Shown here piece by piece: positions 11,881 through 23,100 of a stretch of 64,000 nucleotides of DNA. The translations under genes and the position numbers were made by a program. The DNA is taken from positions 44,780,042 through 44,844,041 of the forward strand of contig CM060734.1 in the NCBI GenBank assembly GCA_030704615.1, read 5' to 3'. This DNA comes from Takakia lepidozioides. Lineage: Eukaryota; Streptophyta; Takakiopsida; Takakiales; Takakiaceae. Numbering within the stretch: the first letter of the stretch is position 1; every line of letters starts with the position of its first letter. The notes below the pieces were generated by a model. It was not told the origin of the DNA, searched no databases, and saw only the letters and a list, made by a program, of their open reading frames with translations.

Positions 11881-12600
11881 CCTAGCCAATTATTGTGAAA
11901 ATTTCAAACCAAACAACATTTGTTCTATTATGGTCTTTTGTATGTGTTTGAGCGGGGGTCAAGTGGACTTCCATAGCTTCGCAATTCAAGGTGAGCCTAT
12001 CCAAAAATTTGACCCATTGATAATGAGATGTTTTACTCAATCCCTCTCGTGAGGGTGTGGAATGCACTACAATAGTGAGCCTCATCAAGAACCGGTAGAA
12101 TTTATAAAAGTCACCAAAGTGAGCCCAACTATGGGCCAATTATGTCTCGCCATGTGGGCAGTTACCTCTACATGGCCCCTCGGGCATGCTCCAATTTCAT
12201 GACCCATGCGATTTCTAAAAAATCTACAGGTCAGATGATTCCGTAGAACTTACTAGTTTCAATATGTGAAGGGGGGCCATGTTGTCAAAATGTAAATGCA
12301 GTTGGAACCATGAAAAAATTATGAAGATCTGTAAAAAATACATAGAAAAATCTACTTCATCAAAACCTGCAAGGTCTCTCCTGGGCCATTAAAGGTTATC
12401 TGTTAGCATTTACATACATTTGCATGCTCTATTGCAAGACTAATATGTTGGTTTAATGCACCATCCTAGATATATTAATAATACCAATTTTATTTTATTT
12501 TATTTAAACTCCATAAACTTCCCTGATTTCTATTTATAGTTACATGTGATTGTTAATGGTACCCCATCTCCAAAATGCATGCGAGCAAAAAACACTCAAG
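11881..12600. other. No recognisable gene
   Basis: AT-rich sequence between the MULE and the LINE 3' end. I see no coding or repeat structure beyond short homopolymer runs. Confidence 0.4.
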
Positions 12601-13470
12601 CAGACATTAGTCGTTTTTTTTTTTTTTTTTTTTTTTTTTTTTGGTTAACAGGGGATAGTGGCCCTGGTTTAGTTTTATTAAGTTTATTGCGGGGAAAAGT
12701 TTTAAAACCCCTGATTACACCATGAGGTACACACACCGTAGTCAGTGATGGACGAAGTAGCCTCCTGAAAGGAGAAGAAGAAAGAGACCTAGGATTACAA
12801 GCCCTATGGAGAAGCCACACCCGTAGGGGGTTGACAGAAACTTAGGCAGTCGCTACTGGACTGATGAGACCACGAGGAAATCATGAAGAAATGACTCTAG
12901 AGCTTAGAAGCAGCTGCGGACCTATCCGAAGCAAATTTAGATAACCAAGAGATCTCAACGAAATTTCAATCTAGCAGCTGATTTGATGTGGCGCCAATTG
13001 ATATCCTTGTCAAACTCTGGGGATGCTGCCATGGAGGGGTGTGTTGAGGTCTCTCCATTGATCTGGCGGTTGAGCTGCCCGGGCACAGTGAGATGGTGAC
13101 AAGCTAGTGGAGAGAAGACCGTTTCTTGCCCAGGTGCGGGAGAAGTGAGTGTGGATTGTTGCTGCTTGCTGGGGTCTCTTTGCGACATCTGCACAGAGTT
13201 TTGTCCAAGCTTTCCTCCCCACAATCTGCAAGTCCCAGAACACCCCAGACAACAAGGTGGGCAAGGTGCTGGTGGCACCCCAGAGGATCCAAGCACATCT
13301 AACTTTCCATATATGCCATAGTGTAGAGTTGCGAAGGCAATCAAAGATTGGGCAGTCTGATGCCCTTGCTTTTGAAGCTATGTCGTAATTGAGAAGCAGG
13401 TGGATAACAGACAAGTCTTGGGTGTCCCGCTCTCTATAAAAATCCTTAATAGAAGAGCAAAGCAAGACTT
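12600..13470 (-). mobile_element. LINE 3' end with poly(A) tail
   Basis: On the minus strand the open stretch 13465-13010 encodes the end of a plant non-LTR retrotransposon ORF2. LWHIWKVRCAWILWGAT resembles the W.xWKxRC motif that follows the zf-RVT region. The element ends in a poly(A) run, seen as T's at 12614-12642. The 5' bulk is absent, as expected for 5'-truncated LINE insertions. A related 3' end lies on the plus strand at 26.65-27.2 kb. Confidence 0.7.
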
Positions 13471-14138
13471 CCTAGAATTGTAGCCATTCCCCTACTTTAA
13501 GGACTCTGTTGGCTATTTGCCATAAAAAGGCAGACATTTTGGCTGGCCTTGCTTTTTCCAGATGCATGTCCAAATGTCTTACATCACGTATTTCTACTAT
13601 GGTGCTAGATGCCATGTGGAGCTTTAAGTGTGATAAAACAAATGTTATGCCATTGTAACAGGTAGTTACTATAGATAACGGGAATGGGTAAGGTCACGGG
13701 AATGGGCATATCCACCCCATGTCATAAAGGCATGAAGCCTGACTAGTGACCTGCATTAGAGTGAGATTGTATACTACTTAGACCAAATGCGACAAAGGAG
13801 TAAGAGAGGAATGTGGATTGACTCAGGAAAGAGGTTTCAAGTGCATAATCCAGTTGATGTTTTTGGTACACATTCCCCCTAGTAGGTGTCATGAGTGACT
13901 ACTTCAAATGCATTGAATGCGGCATTGCAGTATGCATCTGCTTTGTATGTGGTTTTGAAAGCAGATTTTGATGGGGTGAAGTCTTTGGGTCGTCTTTTGA
14001 AAACATTGTGGTGCTTGAGCACTAGTGATTTTAGGGTATAGAAATAGTTTATCACTTGGAATCTGATAGATATTTTGACAAGCACTTCATGATGAGTATA
14101 GTAGTTGCAAATCATTGTGACTCTCTTACCTAGTGTAC

Positions 14139-17061
14139 TCAGCTGCTTGATCCTGCCATGGCAGTAGTGTATTCTGCTTTCTTGCGGTGCAGGATATCCT
14201 CAAGTTTACCTAGCAATCTCTGCTCCCATTGTCCAATTGTTACCAGCCTTGGTTAGTGGAGATATATAATTCCAGAGAGTATAGATATAGAAACATTAAG
14301 TTAAATTTGAATTTACAAAATGCAACTAGAGTAGAACTAGGCCACCAGAGGGTAGCTCGGTTGGATAGAGCACTGAGTGCCACCGAGGTGATTCTGGGTT
14401 CAAATCCTGCTATCTTGTCGGGTGTGGTATGGTCTTCTCCAGGTGTCCCTTGAGCCTTGTGATGGGCCCCTCATGGCGAGGGTACTGGAAAAGAGGTTAT
14501 TTCTCCTCTCAATATAATTAAGTGCCTGAATTGTGCCGGGTCGCTCCCTGGTGTATCCTTTTAAAATAAAAATAAATAAAATATTTCCAAAGTAATATAA
14601 AGAAAAGCATATGTGTGCCCTACACATCCCCAAGCTTCGGCAAGCCCAGGAAAATCAAAGAGCACTCATGAGGGTCAACAAGAAACTACCCCTTGAGAGG
14701 ACCACATCAAACAAAAGGCTGAAGTGCTAGAATATACCGAACACTTTGTTCTAAGACACTAAGTATGGGAAGGAAAACTTATATACAACTTATATTTCCA
14801 GCTATACCAATATAGAATTGAAACCTGCAAGGTAGAAGCAAGACCTGTAACAAGCCAGGAACTATGCTGCATATCTCTGCAGACAACTCCCGGCAGAGGT
14901 ACATCCTTTAGTCCAAGGGGAGGGTGGAACTACTAGTGCACCTATTAGGTACAATGTGCTTTGTGTCGGGCTTCCTTTTGAATAAGTCAAACTGATTGCT
15001 ATTCTTGATAGGTCCTCATGATGTGCCTGCTTTGGAGCACCTGGCTTTCTAAATATGCCAATGGTTCTTGAGGGATTATTGGACCCAGATATTTTGGTCT
15101 CACGGCAGCAAGGAAGCTATGGTGTCTCCAGCCAGTCACACCACTTTTAAATAAACAATAAAATCTAGCCTGTAGGCAGTGTCTAGGGGCAATTGGCCCA
15201 TAAATCAATTTAGGCCTCACAAGGACCATTCCAAATTATTGAGCAATTTGCTTCAGTTTGGGAGAGGCCCATGTCATAGACCAGGATCAGGAAATCAAAG
15301 GTTTCAGCCGCATATTGTAAGCAATCTTGGGATAGAATTTCAGATAGAGTATATTATTTGGTTCTTCTTGAGACATGCATGTATTCCAAGAGCACTCCAA
15401 GATCCTTGAATGGACATTCAACAAACAGGACGAGTTCTTTGCAAAACACACAGCTCTCTCAGGGGCAGGTGCACAGGTTTCAAAACCCTAGTTTGTTTTG
15501 GGTTGCTTTGCCACTATCTAATTCAAACAACAAACTCCTTGCAAGAAGACCATGCCAAGATTCTTCTGTACTTTACCAGGGCTCTTTGGCCTTCACCTGA
15601 CCGGAACCGAAGTTTCTTTCTTCCTTTCTCTACTGTTCTCTGTTTGTGAGAGGCTACAGTGAGCAAAATGTAATGAGGACAAAATTTCTCTAGATAAAAT
15701 GAGTGCTTGTGAGGGCACTAACCTTGAAGCTGTCACGGTTGATAGAGACAACCTTGCACTTTGTGACAGCTGCCACTGTGGCAGCTCGGGGTTCATCATT
15801 GAGCAATGCCAATTCACCAAAATAGTCACCTCGACCGTATTTCATCACTACACTTCCTTTTGTTTTTGCCTCTGCCATCCCCTGCACATGTCATTATGCT
15901 CCCTTGTAGGCAGGAAGGGATGGCTGGTTCATTAGTGATGGATACCCAACTTTGGGTCACATTTTAGCATCCTATCACCTTGTGATTGGTGCAAACTGGG
16001 CATATGCATATGGCTACAATAGAGACTTATTTAGTACATTTTCACTGATACTGATTGGTACACATAATGCAAGGGATGCTGGGGTCTGACCTCTTCAAGA
16101 AAATAAAACTTATCTCCCGGCGTGCCCTCCAGAATAATATTCTTGCCCACTTCAAAATACTCAGCTTCCAGCACATCTGCAATAGCTGATCGCTCGTACT
16201 TGTCCAGTGACTGCCACACATCCAAGGTTTTACAGCACCAAGTTGTCAAGATTGAAAGATGGGATCGTAACCTTGATGAAGTAGAGGCTTTCCTAAATGT
16301 ATACAATATACTAAATCTATTGACAAGGAAAGAAACAAGAAAACAGAGACAGGAGGAGGGAGGTATAGAGGGATCATTCTGAATGAGGTCTCTTCATCAT
16401 GATGACATCCCTTGTTAGCAAACTGAAAAAACAGAGGAAAGGAGAAGGGACCTTCAGAAGGGGCACGTTCTCAAAAAACTCCTCATAGAGTGCCCTCTTT
16501 TGACTTGTGGATGTCATTAAAATTGCTCGAAAGGTGGAGCGGTCCATAGCCCAAAGTACACAATCGGTGCTTGCCTGCACCCGTGTACACCCTAGCTTAG
16601 AATACAAAGATAACTATCTGAACTTCCACCTCCATAATTTGTTTATATTGGAACCTCACCACACAAGAGAGAGTGTACTCACAAGAAGTTGACCCCACAC
16701 CAGTTTGGGCGGACCAAGAGGGAACAGACATTGTTTGTATGTATAAGGGGCTCACTCCAGTACTTGGACTTACCTTGGTAAAAAGAAGCAAACCTTATAT
16801 CGTCCATAGGGGACCACGAGGGCCCATGGGACAGGGTAGAAAAAACCAATGACTACTTCAGGTTACATCAGCTGTCGCCCTAAGATGAAGGGCCTCTAGT
16901 AGGTTAGCTGCAAGGCACTTCTAATCTTCAAGGCTGAAGGCCTCCAAAAGAAAGAAGACATTTTATTATGTCCGTGAGAGGCCCGAGAGAGAATGTACTC
17001 ATAAGACGTTGTTTGCCGAAGCCTTATGGCCATAGACCCCGCACCCAATTTGGGTGGAATG

Positions 17062-17104
<43 letters not shown>

Positions 17105-20100
17105 TACTCATAAGACGTTGTTTGCCGAAGCCTTATGGCCATAGACCCGGCACCCAGTTTGGGTGGAATGATCCTGGAGATGGAGAGAGAGAGAGAGAGA
17201 ATGTACTCATAAGACGTTGTTTGCCGTAGCCTTGTGGCCATTGACCCCGCGCCCAGTTTCAGCCAAACACAAAGGGACAGAAACTACCTTTGTTAGGGGC
17301 TGACGCCGGTAGTATGACTCACATAAAAACAGACAATTGATCCGAGTTTTCCAGATATCCTCTAGAAATCCTTCAAAGTTCACACAAACATCAATATGAC
17401 GTGTGTGATTTGCCCAATAACCAGACCCCAAAAGGAAGGGCCTGGGCCTTTTGCTCAGCCTTGAGATTTTCAAAGTTGGTGGAATTGAATAGGTTGTCTA
17501 TTTGGTGAGATTACCCAGGACAATCAATCGGAAAGTGGATATTGTCTTCAGGTTGCCCACACAACGGGCATTTGCAATAGCCTTTCCCGTGCATCTGCTT
17601 GCTGTTCAAAGGTAGGCTTGCCGCCCTGAGTTTAAATTTCAGTCTAGTGCCAAGAGTGGGTAAACCCCTGGAGGTCATCCATGATGGCCTTACCCATGTC
17701 AGGGATTGGAAAAAAAGTCCAGGGAAGTTTTCTGCCTAACTTCATTTTCATCAGACAATTTCTTGGCATGGCGAAATCTAGTAGGGTCAAGATTGCAGAC
17801 TTAGATTCAGATACTTGAAAATTTCTTATACCCTGGGATTTTGCCTATTTGACAGGGCGATCCCGCTTCCAAGATATAGAGTCGTCTAACTTAGGATATC
17901 TGATATTAGTCATACGTTGCAGCTGACCTGACCATCAAACCTTGAGTTCATCTCGTCCGGAGCTTAAGGGAGGAATGCCAAACTCACCCCGAACAACCAC
18001 ATTGGCTGTTTTGGAGCTGTTTTAGAGCATGCTGTCATTCACTCCTTGAGCATCCCCACTTGAATGGATTCTTGAGACTTATGGTACGTTCACATTTGTC
18101 AATAGCATCGTCAGGAAACCCCGTTTTCACTATCGCCGTTCAGACCTAACTAAGTGCCGTCGACGTGTCATTGTTGATCATCTGCGCTATCACCCAGAGT
18201 TATGGTGAGTGATAAACTAATGGCGGGGAGATAAAAAAATTCAGAATATGTAGATTCTCGGGCTTGTCTCCGTTGATAGGGTAACAATCCCAAATACGAA
18301 CTAATAGCTTATCGGTGCTGCTTCGCTCCTCCAAGCTCCTGCTTCGTTGCTTCACTCCTCCGAGCTCACCTGCTTTGCATCGCAAACACTCATGATGGCG
18401 AATGCAAGCACAGATTTCAGCATCGATGGAAGGCACAAGAGAGGATATAGCTTGTAGAGGTGGAAGAGGGGGTGGACGAGGGAGAGGATGAGGAGGGGAA
18501 GGAGGGACCTCACGACTGCGAACTCCAAACTGGACTCAAGATGAAGTGATGGTATTGATCGGTTGCAAGCACAAAAAGCATGTGGCTCAAAAGCAACTCA
18601 TTGATCCATGGTGGTAAACGTTGATGTACTATACCTTTGCAGCCATAATTGTGTGTTGGCCTTCAACGACGAAGAATTTTGAATTGTTAATATCTTTCTG
18701 ATGCCTTGGTTTCATCGCTCGTTCCTCGGCGCCAGATAGACGGGATGTTTTGTATCTAAAACCCGCAACTGGTACAGACAGGCTTTTACTTCATCTTTGT
18801 GATTAATATTCAACGGACGATACACCATGCTTCTTGGAGCTCCCCTCCGTCCAAAAATAGAACAAAACAGCAAAAGCGCTTCAAGCAATAACAAAAGCAA
18901 AGACCCAACGCAACGGCAGAATGCGTAAAAAATGGAACGTGTTGAATGGAGATTATATATATATGACGCCTCCCGAATGAAGCGTAAATTATGGTGTCTC
19001 TTCACCCCTAAGGGCTACTACCTTCCCGCATGAAGGTGGACACCTTAGTGATACCAATTGGTGGTTGTGGTTCAACCACTTCCGAGGTGGTTTGTGCCCA
19101 TTGCCACTGGGCTACTACTTGGTTGTCAAATAGTGATTATAAGTAGATTAGTGACTACCATAAATGTACCGGCCACAATACCTCATATTCGGACATGTCT
19201 ACACAAGACAAGGGACAAATTTCATTTACCTAGAGTGTTCAATGAAGATTGCTATGATGCCATTGAGGCATTCGGCGGGGGGGGGGGGGGCTACTAATCT
19301 TCCCTTGTACGTGAGAGGTTCACAATCACAAGGAGGTTTGGTTTATGTGCAACCGAGAGAAATAGAAGAAAATCACACCCCTGCGCATTCACATCAGTCC
19401 TTAATAGGATATCTGATTGGAAAAGACTTCATTCGTGAGCCAAGCACCAAGGTAATCATAGAAGTTTGACCAAATGTGGTCATTCGTGATGACCTCTCAT
19501 AGTCTATTGATGGCCACCAACCTCCAATCATTAACCTCGATGATGGACCTGATTTTATTTTAATACACCTGAGAGAAACAATGTTACGATTGCAAATGGC
19601 ACTACAACAACTCCTGGAAGCACAAGGTGAGACAAAAAAGATCTTGTGTATTTCTGCCGGTAATTGAAGCCCGATAAGCAGAGCAAGATTATCGTGGACG
19701 CCATGGACCGAATTACTCCAGAAGATAGATATCGGCAAGGACAGAACCAATTCACAAGACAAAACAACAAAAGAGCATCTCAAATATATCAAAGGAAAAG
19801 ACAAGAAGGTCTATAGAATGAGCAAAATATGGTTTTTGTGTTGTCCAATATTAGCACTGCCATGTGTTATGCATTCATCAAGGATCAAACAAGATGCCTC
19901 CGCCAATCGACATTTCAGACTTTAACTTCGAAGACAATCACGACCCAAATGGAAAAGACTAGCGATTCAACTAAAGACAAACATTGAAGACTCTATTGTA
20001 GACAATTTGTTGCAGGCTTCAATTGAAGGCAACCACTAAACTTAATAAAAAACAGTTCAATCATTTATATAGCATTCGTAGTTACCATTTGAACAAATTT

Positions 20101-23100
20101 GTTTAGACAATGTGAAATCCATTTGAACGTTGACAAACTTGTATAGATTGTAATGTAGTGTAGAACATTGAATTCCGAACCTCTATTTCATAGCTAAACT
20201 CCGAAGCTTGACTTTGAAGCTTAACACTGAAACTCGATTTTGAAGATCAATTTTGAAAGCGAAACTCCTTTTTCGAAGTCATTTCTATCAGTGCTGTACT
20301 TGTCTTCTGTGTGGTCATGTCGTAACCCTTTACCTTGAGGGAAGGGGGTTGGGACACAGGAGGGGTTGTCCCTGTGGTGGGGGCAGTGGCAGCAGTAAGA
20401 GTGGGGCGGAACGACGTTTGAGTGCCGAAAGCACTCAAGAGGGCGGAGGTGCTTAGTACGTGGAGCCCTCCAACCGGGTTGCAGTGGGGTGGTCGTAGCA
20501 TGGTAGTCGTAGTGGGGGTGACGTATGACTCACCGCGGGGTTGAGGGCTTGTGGTGGGAGTTGTGGGGAGTCTTGGGGCTCACCACGGTCCATTGGGGCC
20601 GTGGTGGCCTGGGAGGGCCAAGACTCACCGTGACTCATCACAGGGAGTTGAGGTTCACGGTGGTGGTTCACCAAAAAGGACTTGGGCTATTTGTGAGATC
20701 CCCGCGAATGCCTATAAAAATACATATAGGGAGTAGTATCCCTGAGAACGGTGCAAGCCCATTAAACGACCGAAGGCTATTGAAACAAACAAACGAGCCG
20801 AAAAACAGCCGAGTGTGGGAGCTGTTCCGGACTACCTATAACCATATGGAATTTCCACTCGGCCCGCATAGTCGAGGGTTGCATGAGGAGCAAAGGGGGA
20901 CCATTATGTCCCAGTGAGCAGCCAAAGTTCCAAAGTTGGTATGTGCGGCCAGTTTGAGAGTTAGACGCGCGCACCAAAACGAGTAACTATAACATGAAGG
21001 GGAGTTTACCAAAGTGAGGTGTACAACACGTGGTATTAGAGCTTGGATTTGAGTACGCGATTGTCCTTGAGATCGGCCTCACCTTGGGGTCGGACAAAGC
21101 CAAGCAAAAGCGGAATGGCCCGAAAGCCGACGAACCTAGTGAGCCTGGTGGGGGCGACGTGACGTCGGAGCAGCATGGGGAAAGAGAGGAATATCTCGCG
21201 AGGATGATGCTTCCCAAGATCAAGAGCCACATGAGGAATCGGAGCCCGAGGATTTTGCTGAGCCGCCTCCAGACAATCAAATGTCCCAGATGCCATAGGC
21301 ACTTTCGGAAAAATTGTTGGCTCAATTCGGTGGGACTTTGAAGGATGTGGTGAAGGCTGCCAATGCCACTTCCACAAAAGCAAAGTTCAACGTGAAACCA
21401 AGGAACCCGACACTTGTGAGGGTGTCCGGAATTGGAAAACGCTCAATATTTGGCTCCTGGAGTTGGAGCAGTATTTTCGGGCAGCCAAGTTGAGTGACGA
21501 GGACCGAGTGGAGGTGGCCCCCCAGGACTTCGCTTGTTTGACGGACGATCATGCTTCCAAGATATAGAGTCGATTAACTTATGATATCTGATATTCGTCA
21601 TGCGTTGCAGCTGACCCCACCATCTGACCTGGAATTCATCTCATCGGGAGCTTAAGGAAGGGATGCCATACTCAGCACGAACAGCCACATTAGTTGTTTT
21701 GGAGCATGTTGACATGCACTCCTTGAGCACCCCCACTTGGATTCTACAGACTTAGCCTAGTTGGAATTATCAACCCACACTGCAGATGCGTAATCCAAGG
21801 CATGCCTAATAACACGGCAAAACATGGTTCGTTTTACTGCAGAGTTCATCCCTCTGTAGTGGAAAAATTTAGTGAGACTCAACGCTTTGCACTTGCCAGA
21901 TTGAACAACTTTAGGAGAGAGAAAGAGAAGGTCAAAGAGACACCTTAACAGTAGCCGCACGGGGAGCATCATACAGGAGGGCAAGCTCACCAAAGCTGTC
22001 ACCTGCAGAGTAGTTCTTCACCATCTCTGGATCTTTGCCCTGGACCTTCTGTATCCATACCTCACAAGACCCTGCCTGTTCACAATTCAATTTCCTGGTT
22101 AGGTTCATTCTACCCGTAGTTGGATGTCTGTTGCTAGCAGTAGAGAGAGTTAGGGGTTCTTATTAAAAGTATGTGTAAACAACTTTCCAATTATGTGATG
22201 TTGGCTACTTAGCCACCCATGATCATCCATTAAAGTGGACTGCTCAGTACCACTTGTAAAAGTGAACTCTGACAAATCATTTCCTAGACGTCTTTAGTGG
22301 TGATATAAGGTTCAAAATAGAAAAACTCTGAACACTTTCTTCACTATGGGAGCCCCTTAACCTTGTATTTAGATATATGATAGAACATTGAACATGTAAA
22401 CTAGGTGACCAACTATTCCCATTGGACGTAAGGTCAGTCAACAATCAGCACCCTGTCCTGACCATCATTTCCAGAGAACTAGATTGGGCTAGTGACAACA
22501 AGTTGTTGGATGCCTCCGGAAGAAAACAGAAGGAAATTCATAAGACTGCTTAGAACCATTCCGGAACATAACTTAATGAGACGGCATGGACATAGATATC
22601 ATTGAAACTATGGTTAAGCTAAGAGCACTGGCTACGGCTGGCAATTTCATGGCTGGCAATTTCATATCTTCTTCCTACACGGATTTTCCTTTTGCTCCAG
22701 TGAGAGTCAGATTGGCTCCTTACATGGTTCATCACTTGGAACTCACTTGCCCCTGGATTTTGCAAAGATTTCTCCTTTCTGAATTACTCTCCCAAGCTTG
22801 CAGACAATATGCAACTGAAACCTATAAAGGTGTTGGTCACTATGGAGATGCCAGGCCTAACTAGAACTTTCGAACCTGCACTCCCGCTTTAAGAGAACCT
22901 TGAGAGGTGGTTTGACTCCCCTCCCTGGGCTGGAGGGATTGATTTGGGGAGTGCTCTGCAGGTGCATTTTAATAATATACACCTTGGTTTCCTAGCTTGC
23001 TGGTGGCCCTGCTTCTGCTTGGTTTCAATTGTTATATGATTGCTAGCTGGTCCTCTTGGCTTTGACTTTTGCTTCCCATATCTGGATGCCTAGGGGTTCG

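Noticed and set aside
14349-14410. A tRNA gene
   Set aside because: Box A and box B are present but the arms do not fold as a tRNA, and the similarity to 8.43-8.67 kb extends through a non-tRNA body and A-rich tail; it is a SINE.
14999-15229. A minus-strand frame with YLGPI that looked like the end of the PKA-R B domain
   Set aside because: Its phase does not fit the preceding exon, whereas 14219-14139 (RLLGKLEDILH) has the right acceptor, phase and the family's C-terminal helix.
15570-15600. Alternative short last exon of PKA-R (VKAKEPW then stop)
   Set aside because: Splice-compatible but without family similarity; the 14.2-kb exon is clearly the conserved end.
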